DNA of 64,000 nt from Kordia periserrulae (GCF_003054265.1 NZ_QBKT01000001.1:62001-126000); one strand, 5' to 3'. Shown: positions 1-10,100, counted from the stretch's first letter. The notes: generated from the letters alone by a model not told the origin. Numbers and translations are program-made.

Positions 1-1200
1 GTTGAAATTAATGGTGTAAGCATGTCTTTTCTGTTAGATTCTGGCGTTAATAAACCCATTATGTTTAGCTTGAATCCTGGCGATTCATTATCTATTGAGC
101 AAAAAGAGCGCATTCAACTTCGCGGTTTGGGTTCTGGAGAATCAATTGATGCCGTAAAAGCGCGTTCGGATACGTTTAGAATCAACAATCTTCTCAAAAA
201 TAATTTAGAATTATACATCATTCTCGACCAAGATATCAACATGTCTACTCGTTTAGGTGTTCCAATACATGGTATTATTGGTTATGATGTGTTTAAAGAT
301 TTTATTGTGGAAATTAATTATGCCACGGAAAAAATCAAGTTTTACAACCCAAAAACATATAAGTATCGTAATTGTAAAAAATGTACCGATTTACCACTGA
401 CATTTCGAAATAACAAACCGTATATTGATGTCACAGTTGCCATTGAAGAAGATACAGAACCTAATATTCCTGTAAAATTATTAATTGATTCTGGCGGAAG
501 CGATGCCTTGTGGTTGTTTGAAGATAAAGAAAAACAAATTACCATTCCTGAGAAAAAATTTGATGATTTTCTAGGTCGCGGATTGAGTGGAAGTATCTAC
601 GGAATGCGTTCGCGGGTAAAGAAATTTAACGTGGGACAATTTACATTTGAAAACGCAAAAGTCGCTTTTCCAGATTCTACTGCAATCACCTACGTAAAAA
701 ACTTTAAAGAGCGCAATGGAAGTATTGGTGGCGAAATTTTAAAGCGCTTCAGAGTCATTTTCGATTATGGCAATGAACGTATCCGACTTCGAAAAAGTAA
801 ATACTTCTCCGACCCATTTCGTTACAATATGAGCGGTATTGAACTGCAACACAATGGCATGCGCGTGGTGCAAGAAATAAAAAAACGTAGTAATGGTGTT
901 ACCAATTATGGTCGCCAAACAGGCAATGGTGAAATCAGCGTTGTTTTTGAACATTACAACACGTTCAATCTTGTAAAAGCTTATGAAATTGCTGAAATCC
1001 GAAAAAATTCCCCAGCAGAATTAGCAGGATTAAAAAAAGGTGATGTGATTGTTTCTATCAACGCAAAAACAGTTGATAAAATGTCTCTAAGTGAAGTCAC
1101 AGAACTACTGCAAGGAAAGGAAGATAAAAAAATGCGTATCAAAGTCTTACGCGGTCCGATGGAATTAAAATTTGAGTTTCGTTTAAAAGACGTACTTTGA
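1..1200 (+). CDS. Retropepsin-like aspartyl protease with PDZ domain (5' end outside window)
   Basis: The reading frame is open from the first base, so the gene starts upstream of the window; the first ATG at 22 is internal. Two retropepsin-like aspartyl protease units are visible, each with a catalytic-type DSG: LLDSG near the left edge and LLIDSGG about 155 residues after the ATG at 22. A C-terminal PDZ domain follows (about residues 322-388 on the same count), with the usual core NSPAELAGLKKGDVIVSING-like pattern (here ...SINAKTV). Such two-domain aspartyl protease/PDZ proteins are common in Bacteroidetes and are usually exported; the signal peptide would be in the missing part. Substrate unknown. 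The family call is firm, the physiological role is not. Confidence 0.8.
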   Translation, partial: VEINGVSMSFLLDSGVNKPIMFSLNPGDSLSIEQKERIQLRGLGSGESIDAVKARSDTFRINNLLKNNLELYIILDQDINMSTRLGVPIHGIIGYDVFKDFIVEINYATEKIKFYNPKTYKYRNCKKCTDLPLTFRNNKPYIDVTVAIEEDTEPNIPVKLLIDSGGSDALWLFEDKEKQITIPEKKFDDFLGRGLSGSIYGMRSRVKKFNVGQFTFENAKVAFPDSTAITYVKNFKERNGSIGGEILKRFRVIFDYGNERIRLRKSKYFSDPFRYNMSGIELQHNGMRVVQEIKKRSNGVTNYGRQTGNGEISVVFEHYNTFNLVKAYEIAEIRKNSPAELAGLKKGDVIVSINAKTVDKMSLSEVTELLQGKEDKKMRIKVLRGPMELKFEFRLKDVL

Positions 1201-1318
1201 TAGGCAATAGACTTCTTAGATTTTAAGATTTGTTAGATTTTTAGACTTTTAGACTTTTTAGAAACACTTTGCTTTTACAAATAACTCTAAGACAAATCAA
1301 CGAATCCACAAAAAACAT

Positions 1319-1353
1319 AAAAAAAACGCCCAATCAAAACTGAAAGGGCATTT
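1319..1353 (-). terminator. Rho-independent terminator of the DUF1573 gene
   Basis: Read on the minus strand, AATGCCC pairs with GGGCGTT (one T-G wobble) across a loop of about 14 bases and is followed by a run of T. It lies 26 bases past the stop codon of the minus-strand gene at 1379-1804. Confidence 0.65.
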
Positions 1354-1378
1354 TCTAAAATTATAGGGTTGTCAGAGA

Positions 1379-1804
1379 TTAAGACTCAATTTCTGATTTA
1401 TCTTTCATCATAATACTTTTCTGCTTGCTAGGATCCACAATTTTTCCTTTAATCTTGATAGCTTTCGTTGGCTCATCTGCATTAGAATATACCGTAATGG
1501 TCTTTCTAATTGGTCCTACACGCTTTGTATCGTACTTCACTTCAATAATTCCAGTCTTTCCTGGTAAAATTGGAGCATCTGGTTTTTTAGGAATAGTACA
1601 TCCGCAACTTGAATATACTCTTGTAATTACCAAAGGCGCTGTTCCTGTGTTCGTAAATTCGAATACACGTACGCCGTCGGCTCCTTTTTCAATCGTTCCG
1701 TAATCAATCGTTTCTGTTTTAAACTCAATCTTTGCGGTTTTTTCCTGCGCTTGTAAAGCAATAGTAAATAAACCTACAAACAATATCGTAACTATTTTTT
1801 TCAT
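1379..1804 (-). CDS. DUF1573 domain exported protein
   Basis: 141 residues with an N-terminal signal peptide (MKKIVTILFVGLFTIALQAQ) and one DUF1573 domain. The domain shows the family hallmarks EFTNTGTAPLVITRVYSSCGCT and a Pro/Gly-rich strand-turn (PILPGKTGIIEVKYDT); DUF1573 is an Ig-like beta-sandwich found mostly in Bacteroidetes envelope proteins, with no established reaction. It is a single gene with its own terminator, divergent from valS with 193 bases between start codons. Role unknown; periplasmic or surface location is inferred from the signal. Confidence 0.8.
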   Translation of the reverse strand: MKKIVTILFVGLFTIALQAQEKTAKIEFKTETIDYGTIEKGADGVRVFEFTNTGTAPLVITRVYSSCGCTIPKKPDAPILPGKTGIIEVKYDTKRVGPIRKTITVYSNADEPTKAIKIKGKIVDPSKQKSIMMKDKSEIES

Positions 1805-1958
1805 CTTCTTTGAATTTAGTATTAGTGTAAAATTAGGTGCTTATTTATAATTTTACAAAAATTATTTCACAAAAAACAAAGTAACTCGTATCAAATACAC
1901 ATATTTCGCAATTAACTGCAAAAGTGATAAAACACTTTTTAAATAGTGTAGATATAAG

Positions 1959-1966
1959 TACTTTTG
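1959..1966 (+). promoter_or_regulatory. Bacteroidetes -7 box of valS
   Basis: TACTTTTG is an exact match to the Bacteroidetes -7 consensus TAnnTTTG. It sits 31 bases before the valS ATG, which would give a short leader of about 25 bases. The -33 position holds only a T run (CTTTTT), not a clear TTTG. Confidence 0.5.
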
Positions 1967-1997
1967 TCAACTTAAATAATACAAAAACAATACCAAA

Positions 1998-4631
1998 ATG
2001 AGTATTCAGAAAAAGTATGATCCAAGTAAGATCGAAGACAAATGGTATCAGTATTGGATGGAAAACAACTATTTTCATTCAGAACCAGACGAACGTGAAG
2101 CGTACACCATCGTAATTCCGCCACCAAACGTCACAGGAGTCTTGCACATGGGACACATGCTCAATAATACCATTCAAGATGTATTGATACGCCGCGCCAG
2201 ACTGCAAGGATACAACGCTTGTTGGGTTCCTGGAACCGATCACGCTTCTATTGCAACGGAAGCAAAAGTCGTGAACAAATTGAAAGAAGAAGGCATCAAT
2301 AAGTCCGACATTACACGCGAAGAATTTTTAACACATGCGTGGGAATGGACACATAAACACGGCGGTATTATTTTAGAGCAACTCAAAAAATTAGGTGCTT
2401 CGTGCGATTGGGAACGTACAAAATTTACGATGGATGACGATATGTCAGCATCTGTCATCAAGACATTTGTCGATTTATACAATAAAGGCTTAATTTATCG
2501 CGGATATCGTATGGTAAATTGGGATCCCGAAGCAAAAACAACATTGTCTGATGAAGAGGTAATTTACGAAGAAAAACAAGGAAACTTATACTATCTGTCA
2601 TATGCCATTGAAGGAAGTGACGAAAAAGTTACGATTGCCACAACACGTCCAGAAACGATTTTGGGAGATACTGCCATTTGTATCAATCCAAATGACGAGC
2701 GTTATGCACATTTAAAAGGTAAAAAAGCGATTGTGCCATTGGCAAATAGAGTCATTCCTATTATTGAAGATGACTATGTAGACATCGAATTTGGTACAGG
2801 TTGCTTAAAAGTAACGCCTGCGCACGATGAAAATGATAAAATGTTGGGTGATAAACACAACTTGGAAGTAATCGATATTTTCAATGAAGATGCTACGCTC
2901 AACAGTTTCGGTTTGCATTACGAAGGAAAAGACCGTTTTGTAGTTCGTAAAGAAATCTCCAAAGAACTAGAAGAGAAAGGTTTCTTGATTAAAACGGAGC
3001 AACATATCAACAAAGTTGGAACGTCTGAGCGTACCAAAGCGGTGATTGAGCCGCGTTTGTCTGACCAATGGTTCTTAAAAATGGACGATTTGGTAAAACC
3101 TGCGTTGCGTGCGGTGTTGGAAGATGGTGATATTAAATTATTCCCGAAAAAGTTTGAAAATACCTATCGTCATTGGATGGAAAACATTCGCGATTGGAAT
3201 ATTTCGCGTCAACTTTGGTGGGGACAACAAATTCCTGCGTATTATTTTGGCGATGGAAAAGAGGATTTCGCTGTGGCGGAAACGAAAGAAGCAGCCTTAG
3301 CCTTAGCGAAAGCCGCGACTGGAAACGAAAACTTAACACTTGATGATTTACGTCAAGATGAAGATGCGCTTGATACATGGTTTTCGTCATGGTTGTGGCC
3401 AATCAGTGTTTTTGACGGAATTCGCAATCCTGAAAATGAAGAAATTCAGTATTACTATCCAACCAACGACTTGGTAACGGGACCAGATATTTTGTTTTTC
3501 TGGGTTGCCCGAATGATTATTGCTGGATACGAATACCGCGATATGAAACCGTTTACGAATGTATATTTGACAGGATTGGTTCGCGATAAGCAAGGAAGAA
3601 AAATGTCAAAATCGCTCGGAAACTCGCCAGATGCGTTAAAACTAATTGCCGATTATGGTGCCGATGGCGTTCGTGTAGGATTGTTGTTAAGTTCTGCCGC
3701 TGGAAACGATTTATTGTTTGACGAAGCTTTGTGTGATCAAGGAAAGAAGTTTGCCAATAAAATTTTCCAAGCGTATAACTTAACGCAAATTTGGGAAGTA
3801 AGCGATGAAGTTGCACAACCAGAAGTAGCAAAAATCGCGATTGATTGGTACGAAGCAAAACTGCAAAAAGCCTTGGCAGAATTGGAAGACCAATACAGCA
3901 AATACCGAATTTCAGATGCGTTGATGATTAGTTATAAATTGGTGTGGGATGATTTCTGTTCGTGGTTTTTGGAAATGGTAAAACCAACCTACGGCTCGCC
4001 AATTGATAGAAAAACCTACGATAAAGTAATTGCTCTTTTTGAAGCGAATTTGAAGATTTTACATCCGTTTATGCCATTCCTTACGGAAGATATTTGGCAG
4101 CGTATGGCAGTACGTTCTCCAGAAGAAGCGTTGATTGTTGCGAGTTGGCCGGAATCAACTACAATTGATGAAAAAATCTTGACTGATTTTGAAATGATTC
4201 AAGAGGTAGTTTCGGGAATTCGTACGATTCGCAAGGAGAAAAACATCGCCAATAAAGATGCGATTTCGTTAACAATTGTCAACAATGAAAAAGCTACCGA
4301 TACACTAGATGCTGTAATTGCAAAACTCGGAAACGTAGACAATATTTCGTATAGCGACGAAAAGTTAGAAGGCGCGTTATCGTTCCGTGTAAAATCGAAT
4401 GAATACTTTATTCCAATGGAAGGTGCCATTGACATTGAAGCGGAAATTGAAAAGTTGACCAAAGAGCTAGAATATGTAGAAGGTTCCTTAAAAATTGTGC
4501 AAAAGAAACTATCTAACGAACGTTTTGTAAATAATGCTCCTGAACAGGTTGTAGCCAACGAAAAGAAGAAAGAAGCAGATGCCATTGCGAAGATTGAAAC
4601 GCTGAAGGCTAGTTTGGCTTCGCTTAAATAA
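1998..4631 (+). CDS. valS: Valyl-tRNA synthetase
   Basis: 877 residues, the normal size of bacterial ValRS. This class Ia enzyme charges tRNA-Val with valine in the cytoplasm. The HIGH-type motif is HMGH at residues 50-53 within [15 protein letters not shown], and KMSKS is at 535-539 ([13 protein letters not shown]). Between them lies the editing (CP1) domain with the [12 protein letters not shown] signature, which hydrolyses Thr-tRNA-Val. The C-terminal part has the anticodon-binding helical domain (WLEMVKP region) and ends in the coiled-coil arm (about residues 810-877) typical of ValRS. The ATG at 1998 gives the standard N terminus ([19 protein letters not shown]). It is transcribed alone from a TACTTTTG promoter and followed by a strong terminator. 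Confidence 0.98.
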   Translation: MSIQKKYDPSKIEDKWYQYWMENNYFHSEPDEREAYTIVIPPPNVTGVLHMGHMLNNTIQDVLIRRARLQGYNACWVPGTDHASIATEAKVVNKLKEEGINKSDITREEFLTHAWEWTHKHGGIILEQLKKLGASCDWERTKFTMDDDMSASVIKTFVDLYNKGLIYRGYRMVNWDPEAKTTLSDEEVIYEEKQGNLYYLSYAIEGSDEKVTIATTRPETILGDTAICINPNDERYAHLKGKKAIVPLANRVIPIIEDDYVDIEFGTGCLKVTPAHDENDKMLGDKHNLEVIDIFNEDATLNSFGLHYEGKDRFVVRKEISKELEEKGFLIKTEQHINKVGTSERTKAVIEPRLSDQWFLKMDDLVKPALRAVLEDGDIKLFPKKFENTYRHWMENIRDWNISRQLWWGQQIPAYYFGDGKEDFAVAETKEAALALAKAATGNENLTLDDLRQDEDALDTWFSSWLWPISVFDGIRNPENEEIQYYYPTNDLVTGPDILFFWVARMIIAGYEYRDMKPFTNVYLTGLVRDKQGRKMSKSLGNSPDALKLIADYGADGVRVGLLLSSAAGNDLLFDEALCDQGKKFANKIFQAYNLTQIWEVSDEVAQPEVAKIAIDWYEAKLQKALAELEDQYSKYRISDALMISYKLVWDDFCSWFLEMVKPTYGSPIDRKTYDKVIALFEANLKILHPFMPFLTEDIWQRMAVRSPEEALIVASWPESTTIDEKILTDFEMIQEVVSGIRTIRKEKNIANKDAISLTIVNNEKATDTLDAVIAKLGNVDNISYSDEKLEGALSFRVKSNEYFIPMEGAIDIEAEIEKLTKELEYVEGSLKIVQKKLSNERFVNNAPEQVVANEKKKEADAIAKIETLKASLASLK

Positions 4632-4692
4632 TGTATCAATTTTTTAATTAAGTAATGTACCAATTGGTTGATTTGCTAATTTGAAGATTTGA

Positions 4693-4738
4693 AAATGGGC
4701 GCTGGTGATGTGAAATTCGCTAGCGCTCATTTTTTTTG
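4693..4738 (+). terminator. Terminator of valS
   Basis: ATGGGCGCT pairs with AGCGCTCAT (one G-U pair), loop of 18 bases, then a run of seven or more T. It lies about 60 bases after the valS stop. Confidence 0.75.
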
Positions 4739-4803
4739 AATTGAATGATTGAAAAATTATCCTTTGATGTTCTTGCTCGCTTAATTTTAATTTTCTTCTA
4801 TTC

Positions 4804-4823
4804 ATTCCTGCGTAGGCAGGAAT
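4804..4823. repeat. Small palindromic repeat ATTCCTGC-GTAG-GCAGGAAT
   Basis: A perfect 8-bp inverted repeat around a 4-base loop in the spacer between valS and ohr. This ATTCCTGC...GCAGGAAT shape resembles the small dispersed palindromes seen in several bacterial groups; a single copy is seen here. Confidence 0.5.
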
Positions 4824-4942
4824 CCATTGCAGTTTGAAAATGATTCATCATCTTATAAAGCTGAGAGGAATCAAAATCATAAAAATAAAGCAACACTAAA
4901 ATTCCAAAGCAAAGCGTGTCCAAAAGCGAAGCGAGTCTAATA

Positions 4943-4978
4943 AAAAAATCGCTCAAAGTTTCCCTTGAACGATTTTTG
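4943..4978 (-). terminator. Terminator of ohr
   Basis: AAAAATCG-c-TCAA pairs with TTGA-a-CGATTTTT (one C/A mismatch) over a short loop, ending in T on both strands. It lies 32 bases past the end of the minus-strand ohr gene. The rest of the 378-base spacer 4632-5009 holds the valS terminator, the palindrome at 4804 and short AAAGCGAAGCGAGTC-type repeats, with no gene seen. Confidence 0.65.
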
Positions 4979-5009
4979 TATGTTTTAAATTTTCTTGAGA
5001 CAAAGAATA

Positions 5010-5438
5010 CTATTCGTCCAACAATAAATTCAAGGTTACCGTAATATTGTCACGTGTCGCTTTACTAAATGGACATACTTCATGTGCTTTTTCGACCAAA
5101 TCCTCACCGGTTTTTACATCGACACCAGGAATGTAACAATCCAACGTTGCTTCTAAAAAGAAACCATCTTCATCTTTACAAAAACCAATAGTCGCTGTGA
5201 CACTTAATTCTTCTTCATTAATAGCTATGCCTTCGTTTTTAGCTACAGCTTGCAAAGCGCCACCAAAACAGGCTCCGTAGGCTGCTCCAAAAAGTTGTTC
5301 AGGATTTGCTCCGTCACCACCATTTCCGCCCATCGATTTTGGAACTGATAAGTTAAAATCTATTGGACTGTTTTCAGAATGTACTTTTCCTTCTCTACCT
5401 CCTATAGCTTCCGTAGTAGCTTCATATAATGTTTTCAT
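5010..5438 (-). CDS. ohr: Organic hydroperoxide resistance protein, Ohr/OsmC family
   Basis: 142 residues, the usual length for Ohr. Ohr is a cytoplasmic thiol peroxidase that reduces organic and lipid hydroperoxides using two cysteines. Both are present: C57 in YGACFGG and C122 in HEVCPFSKATR. The N-terminal strand LYEATTEAIGGREGKVHS and the NPEQLFGAAYGAC block are typical of the Ohr branch rather than the OsmC branch. It stands alone between valS and the phospholipid operon. Upstream, on the minus strand, TATCTTTA (plus 5465-5472) is one base off the TAnnTTTG -7 box and may be its promoter. In other bacteria ohr answers to OhrR; no ohrR is nearby. Confidence 0.92.
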   Translation of the reverse strand: MKTLYEATTEAIGGREGKVHSENSPIDFNLSVPKSMGGNGGDGANPEQLFGAAYGACFGGALQAVAKNEGIAINEEELSVTATIGFCKDEDGFFLEATLDCYIPGVDVKTGEDLVEKAHEVCPFSKATRDNITVTLNLLLDE

Positions 5439-5649
5439 AATATTCTTTTTTTGTTATTAAGTACTAAAGATAACATCATATATATACTTTATAAAATGTA
5501 AGCTCTTAAAATTCTCATAAAACAATGATGACTTCGTTTTTTTATAGTGGAAAACCTGTGTTCTTAGTTTATAAGTTGATGAGTTTATGTGCTTGTATAG
5601 GAAATTATGCTTGTTGTATTCGAAATTTAGAATCCAACATTTAAAATTC

Positions 5650-5715
5650 TAAGAGCGAAGCACTCTAACAGACGAAGTCGATTCTAAAGCAAAGCGTGTC
5701 TAACAATCTAAAAGC
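5650..5715. repeat. Cluster of short GCGAAGC / GCAAAGCG-type repeats
   Basis: Imperfect repeats of the form AAGCGAAGC..., AAGCAAAGCGTGTCTA and AAAGCGCAAGCG follow each other in the spacer downstream of the ACBP gene. The same word family occurs at 4905-4940, 11322-11400 and 21264-21350, always between genes. Function unknown. Confidence 0.4.
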
Positions 5716-5725
5716 GCAAGCGTAT

Positions 5726-5983
5726 CTACTCAAAATACGAATTCACCAATGCAATATATTCTTGTTTGGCTTGTTCGGGAGAAATGTCTTGCATTTGCAA
5801 GAGCGCGTTCATTTTAAAAGCGTTGATAATCGGGCGACTGCTACTAGGTTTGCCGTCATTATTAGTGGCGCGTTTATAATAGGCATACAAGCGCAGCAAA
5901 AAATCCGCAGGAAATGGTTCTGTGGAATTGTTTACGCGTTCAACAGCTTCAAAAAATGCTATGTCTAAGTCAGAAGTACTCAT
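5726..5983 (-). CDS. Acyl-CoA-binding protein (ACBP family)
   Basis: 85 residues, the length of a free-standing ACBP, a four-helix protein that binds long-chain acyl-CoA. Visible signatures are the N-terminal DIAFFEAVERVNN helix, the FLLRLYAYYKRAT helix that carries the ligand-contacting Tyr and Lys, and the SSSRPIINAFKMNALLQMQDIS and EEA/QEYIALV stretches (shown here in shortened form). The start ATG overlaps the psd stop by four bases (ATGA), so the two are translationally coupled. In the operon LUD-cdsA-psd-ACBP it fits a role in delivering or buffering acyl-CoA for phospholipid synthesis. ACBPs are mainly eukaryotic and patchy in bacteria. Confidence 0.85.
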   Translation of the reverse strand: MSTSDLDIAFFEAVERVNNSTEPFPADFLLRLYAYYKRATNNDGKPSSSRPIINAFKMNALLQMQDISPEQAKQEYIALVNSYFE

Positions 5984-6630
5984 GATTTCATTGCCACAAC
6001 ATCAACGCCACCTTTTACCGTTTGGTTGAGTTGCACATTCAATTTTGTGTTTAAGGGTAAAAATAAATCGACACGCGAGCCAAATTTGATGAATCCAGCG
6101 TCTTCACCTTGTACTGCGGTTTCACCTTCTTCTGCGTAGTTAATGATTCTTCGCGCCAACGCACCAGCAATTTGACGGTATAAAATTGGACCGTAAGTAT
6201 CATTTTCAACGACAATAGTTGTACGTTCGTTTTCTTCTGACGATTTTGGATGCCAAGCAACCAAGTATTTTCCCGGATGGTATTTGCTGTATTTTACCGT
6301 TCCTCCAATTGCATATCGCGTTACATGCACATTGATTGGCGACATGAAAATAGACACTTGCAAACGCTTGTCGTTAAAATATTCTTTTTCAAATACTTCT
6401 TCAATTACTACCACTTTTCCATCAACCGGAGCAATGACATGTGCGTCATTTTTAGGAGTGACGCGTTTTGGGTTTCTAAAAAATTGCAAAATCAAGATTA
6501 AAAAAACGACTGCAACTGCTTGTAGTCCGTATTTTATCCATGCAATATCAATTTTATCTGCCGTTAGCACAATAGCAGCAACAATAATAAAGGTGACAAT
6601 GATGATTTTATAGCCTTCTCTATGAAACAT
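5980..6630 (-). CDS. psd: Phosphatidylserine decarboxylase, archaetidylserine-decarboxylase-like short form
   Basis: 216 residues. Makes phosphatidylethanolamine by decarboxylating phosphatidylserine at the inner membrane. Two N-terminal membrane segments (IIIVTFIIVAAIVLTA and YGLQAVAVVFLILILQFF) precede the catalytic part with APVDGKVVVIEE, SIFMSPINVHVTR and KYHPGKYLVAWHPKSSEENER. The self-cleavage site that yields the pyruvoyl group is the Gly-Ser of FGSRVDLFLP near residue 184. It overlaps cdsA by 11 bases and the ACBP gene by four, the tight packing of one operon. Confidence 0.93.
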   Translation of the reverse strand: MFHREGYKIIIVTFIIVAAIVLTADKIDIAWIKYGLQAVAVVFLILILQFFRNPKRVTPKNDAHVIAPVDGKVVVIEEVFEKEYFNDKRLQVSIFMSPINVHVTRYAIGGTVKYSKYHPGKYLVAWHPKSSEENERTTIVVENDTYGPILYRQIAGALARRIINYAEEGETAVQGEDAGFIKFGSRVDLFLPLNTKLNVQLNQTVKGGVDVVAMKS

Positions 6631-7441
6631 AATGTAATATCTTTAAAAACAAATAAATAAATGGTGCTGAAAATAGCATGCTATCCAATCGGTCAAAAAT
6701 TCCGCCGTGTCCTGGCATGATAGAGCCACTATCTTTTACATTTGCTTGTCGTTTAAATTTTGATTGTATCAAATCGCCAATCGTTCCGATAGAACTGATG
6801 ATGATTGCTAAAATTAACCAACTTGTAAAACTTAAAGTTTCTGTAAATTTAAAGATAAAATAACTAGCAATACAAGAAAAAAACACGCCGCCCAAAAAAC
6901 CTTCCACCGTTTTTTTAGGAGAAATTCGTGAAAATAGTTTTTGTTTTCCAAAGTTTTTCCCCGTGAGATAGGCAAAAGAATCATTTACCCAAACTAGAAT
7001 AAAACTCCCTAAAATGATGTACGGTTCATAGTTGTCGGTAGCGTTTGGAATCAACAATAAAAAAGCAAAACTACTACTCATATAAAACGTAACGAGCAAG
7101 TATTTTTTGAATTCGGTTTGCGGAATGATTTTTTTACTGAACAAATCGCGGATTAAAAATAGCGAAACAAACATGGAAAATACCAGTAAAATTAGCGTCG
7201 CTTCTTCAAGTTTAACTTCGGGTTGCAATTGTTTCCAAAACACAAAAACGCTCAATACGACTAACAGTATGAAATATTGGATAACACCTTTTAGATAAAT
7301 AAGTTTGCTAAATTCGTACATACACAACAATCCAAAAACGGTAAACACAGTAAAAATAGCTGGTTGTGAGTAGTATACTGACGCAATCAGCAGTGTTACA
7401 AAAATAAGTCCGGTTAAAGATCGGGTTAAAAATTCTTTCAT
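6620..7441 (-). CDS. cdsA: Phosphatidate cytidylyltransferase
   Basis: 273 residues from the chosen ATG at 7441 (MKEFLTRSLTG); a longer frame to 7492 would run into the preceding gene and lacks support. The enzyme makes CDP-diacylglycerol from phosphatidic acid and CTP in the inner membrane. About eight hydrophobic segments are visible and the family signature near the C terminus is intact: SKFKRQANVKDSGSIMPGHG followed by GIFDRLDS, carrying the metal-binding aspartates. The start lies one base after the stop of the LUD gene and its end overlaps psd, placing the first two committed steps of phosphatidylethanolamine synthesis side by side. Confidence 0.95.
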   Translation of the reverse strand: MKEFLTRSLTGLIFVTLLIASVYYSQPAIFTVFTVFGLLCMYEFSKLIYLKGVIQYFILLVVLSVFVFWKQLQPEVKLEEATLILLVFSMFVSLFLIRDLFSKKIIPQTEFKKYLLVTFYMSSSFAFLLLIPNATDNYEPYIILGSFILVWVNDSFAYLTGKNFGKQKLFSRISPKKTVEGFLGGVFFSCIASYFIFKFTETLSFTSWLILAIIISSIGTIGDLIQSKFKRQANVKDSGSIMPGHGGIFDRLDSMLFSAPFIYLFLKILHYVS

Positions 7442-7442
7442 T

Positions 7443-8051
7443 CTAGAGGTCTTCCAATAGCAGCAAATATAAGTTTTTTGAGCTACTTCCATAAGATAAA
7501 AAGTCCTTTTCTTCCTGTACTTGAAAATGCTTTATTGTAGTAATGTTGGTTGGAATATTTGATCGGTATTTGTTTTTGATACCGCGCAAACCTTCACCAA
7601 TTGTAGTAACGAGTTGACTTGTTTTGGCAAGAATGACAAAATTGTCTGGCAAATCGTTGAGTTTTTTTTCTTTGACTTGATTGGAACAGACTAAGATAGC
7701 ACCGTTATCTGCAATTAAATATTCGCAAGACGATAAGAAAAAACTAGCATTCATATTGACACGCGAAAATTTCATATCAAAATTGTCAAAATGCTCTTGT
7801 AATTCTTCATCAAAGCACAATACTTCTTTCTCTTCCCAATTGTTTTCTAGTAGAATATTTTCCAAACTATCATACACGTCTGTAAACGAATCGCAGTACA
7901 AAAATTTACCGCCATTTTTGCGAAAATTGATGGTAAAACGCTCGTCAATAGGCAATTGTATTTGAGGCATATATTTTCCGCGCTCTTCCGCAGGATTATC
8001 TTCCTGTTGAGGTTTGGATTTGGAGCCGAAAATTTTTTTGAAAAGACTCAT
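7443..8051 (-). CDS. LUD domain protein (LutC/YkgG-like)
   Basis: 202 residues with a LUD domain (PF02589), the fold of LutC in the lactate-utilisation complex. Visible pieces are the core NGAILVCSNQ strand and LPDNFVILAKTSQLVTTIGEGL (given as two blocks, VILAKTSQLV and TTIGEGL). No LutA or LutB partner is nearby, so a lactate role is not supported; in many Bacteroidetes a lone LUD gene sits in this position before cdsA. It opens the LUD-cdsA-psd-ACBP operon. A TATCTTTA near-consensus -7 box (minus strand, 8089-8096) lies between the ftsH terminator and this start. Confidence 0.8.
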   Translation of the reverse strand: MSLFKKIFGSKSKPQQEDNPAEERGKYMPQIQLPIDERFTINFRKNGGKFLYCDSFTDVYDSLENILLENNWEEKEVLCFDEELQEHFDNFDMKFSRVNMNASFFLSSCEYLIADNGAILVCSNQVKEKKLNDLPDNFVILAKTSQLVTTIGEGLRGIKNKYRSNIPTNITTIKHFQVQEEKDFLSYGSSSKNLYLLLLEDL

Positions 8052-8095
8052 GGAGTCAATTGTAGTTTAGGATTTGGAAAAATTTATGTAAAGAT

Positions 8096-8135
8096 AAAAA
8101 ATCTCGAATTATTCGAAAGATAATTCGAGATTTTT
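8096..8135 (-). terminator. Strong terminator of ftsH
   Basis: A 16-17 bp perfect stem, AAAAATCTCGAATTAT pairing with ATAATTCGAGATTTTT, with a 7-base loop, T-rich on both sides. It separates ftsH (ends 8163) from the LUD operon, so the two are separate transcripts. Confidence 0.85.
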
Positions 8136-8162
8136 TAAGAGTTAATATTTTGTGAATGTGTA

Positions 8163-10100
8163 TTATTCTTCAGAATCGTCTTTTTCTTCTGATTTTTCAA
8201 ACGGTCTTTTTCCGAAAATTACTTGTAAATCGTCTTTAAAGATCACTTCCTTTTCGAGTAACAACTCAGCAAGCTTTGTCAGCTTGTCTTTGTTTTGCTC
8301 CAAAATTTGAATAGCTCTTTGGTATTGATTTTCGATAATCTTCGAGATTTCTTCGTCAATGATTTTTGCCGTTTCTTCACTGTATGGTTTATTGAAACCA
8401 CTATCATTTCCGCTAGAATCGTAATAAGTAAGGTTTCCAATTTTGTCATTCAAACCATACACGGCAACCATGGCACGTGCTTGTTTGGTTACTTTTTCCA
8501 AATCGCTCAAGGCTCCAGTAGAAATTTTATTGAAAATTACTTTTTCTGCGGCACGTCCACCAAGTGTTGCACACATTTCGTCCAACATTTGCTCCGTACG
8601 AACTAGCATACGTTCTTCTGGTAAGTACCAAGCTGCTCCTAGCGATTGTCCTCTTGGTACAATGGTAACTTTTACCAATGGCGCAGCATGCTCAACCAAC
8701 CAACTTACCGTTGCGTGACCAGCCTCGTGAAATGCTACTGTTTTCTTTTCTTCTGGTGTGATGATTTTATTTTTCTTCTCTAATCCACCTACAATTCTAT
8801 CTACAGCGTCTAAGAAATCTTGCTTTTCAACGGCTTTCTTTCCTTTTCTCGCCGCGATTAAAGCAGCTTCGTTACAAACGTTTGCAATGTCTGCACCAGA
8901 GAATCCAGGCGTTTGTTTTGATAAGAAGTCGGTATCTAAATCTTCCGCTTTTTTCAACGGTTTTAAGTGTACTTCAAAAATTTCTTTACGTTCGCGGATG
9001 TCTGGTAAGTCTACATAAATCTGTCTATCAAAACGTCCAGCACGCATTAAGGCTTTATCTAAAATGTCTGCACGGTTTGTTGCTGCCATTACGATGACAT
9101 TGGTATTGGTACCAAAACCGTCCATTTCTGTCAATAATTGGTTTAGCGTGTTTTCACGCTCGTCGTTAGAGCCTGTAAAGTTGTTTTTTCCACGCGCACG
9201 TCCAATCGCGTCAATTTCATCAATAAAAATAATTGCTGGCGATTTTTCTTTGGCTTGCTTAAACAAGTCGCGCACTCTCGATGCTCCTACTCCCACAAAC
9301 ATTTCCACAAAGTCAGAACCAGAAAGTGAGAAAAACGGAACTTGTGCTTCACCAGCTACTGCTTTTGCTAACAATGTTTTTCCTGTTCCTGGAGGTCCAA
9401 CTAACAAAGCTCCTTTCGGAATTTTTCCTCCAAGCGAGGTATATTTTTCAGGATTTTTCAAGAAATCAACAATTTCTTGAACTTCTTCTTTCGCACCTTC
9501 CAAACCAGCAACATCTTTAAATGATGTTTTCATATCGGTTTTTTCGTCGAATAATTTCGCTTTCGATTTTCCAATATTGAAAATTTGTCCACCCGCACCG
9601 CCAGCGCCACCGCCAGACATTCTTCGCATGAGTAAAATCCAAACGCCAATAATTAAAATAAATGGAAGTATGCTAAAAATTATACTCGAAAAAGTAGTGT
9701 CTTGCTGGTCGGAAGCAATTTGAAAATCGAGATTTTTCTCTTTTTTTACCTCATCTAAATAATCTTCAAAATTATCAAGACTAAGGTATTTGATAGAAAA
9801 ATCAGGATTGTTGCCCATTGAAAAAATGCTAGGTCGGTTGTTGATAAACTTTTTATATATGTCTTTATCAGCAGCACCTTGCTTTAGATAAACTCGAGCA
9901 ATTTTTGAGTTTGTAACGACTTCGATTTTTTCAATATCGTTATAAGGAACAAGTTCTTTAAATTGTGTAAATGTAACATCGTCACCTGCTCCAGAATCAT
10001 TTGAAAAGATTAAGAAAAGGAGAAAAATTCCAATTAAACCATAAATCCAATATGCATTGAATTTAGGTTTCTTTGCCATGTTATTGTTGTCTTTTGCCAT
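8163..10100 (-). CDS. ftsH: ATP-dependent zinc metalloprotease FtsH
   Basis: 645 residues. Inner-membrane AAA+ protease that extracts and degrades membrane proteins and some soluble regulators. Order: N-terminal membrane helix ([17 protein letters not shown], about 18-34), periplasmic domain, second helix (about 139-158), Walker A GPPGTGKT at 235-242, Walker B FIDEID about 292-297, second region of homology around [19 protein letters not shown], and zinc site HEAGH at 458-462. A Gly-rich linker ([10 protein letters not shown]) follows helix 2. A second possible start is the Met at residue 8. It follows rsfS by 18 bases, likely one transcript, and ends at a strong terminator. Confidence 0.98.
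   Translation of the reverse strand: MAKDNNNMAKKPKFNAYWIYGLIGIFLLFLIFSNDSGAGDDVTFTQFKELVPYNDIEKIEVVTNSKIARVYLKQGAADKDIYKKFINNRPSIFSMGNNPDFSIKYLSLDNFEDYLDEVKKEKNLDFQIASDQQDTTFSSIIFSILPFILIIGVWILLMRRMSGGGAGGAGGQIFNIGKSKAKLFDEKTDMKTSFKDVAGLEGAKEEVQEIVDFLKNPEKYTSLGGKIPKGALLVGPPGTGKTLLAKAVAGEAQVPFFSLSGSDFVEMFVGVGASRVRDLFKQAKEKSPAIIFIDEIDAIGRARGKNNFTGSNDERENTLNQLLTEMDGFGTNTNVIVMAATNRADILDKALMRAGRFDRQIYVDLPDIRERKEIFEVHLKPLKKAEDLDTDFLSKQTPGFSGADIANVCNEAALIAARKGKKAVEKQDFLDAVDRIVGGLEKKNKIITPEEKKTVAFHEAGHATVSWLVEHAAPLVKVTIVPRGQSLGAAWYLPEERMLVRTEQMLDEMCATLGGRAAEKVIFNKISTGALSDLEKVTKQARAMVAVYGLNDKIGNLTYYDSSGNDSGFNKPYSEETAKIIDEEISKIIENQYQRAIQILEQNKDKLTKLAELLLEKEVIFKDDLQVIFGKRPFEKSEEKDDSEE

Noticed and set aside
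7443-8051. Lactate utilisation operon
   Set aside because: Only the LutC-like LUD domain is present; LutA and LutB are not nearby.
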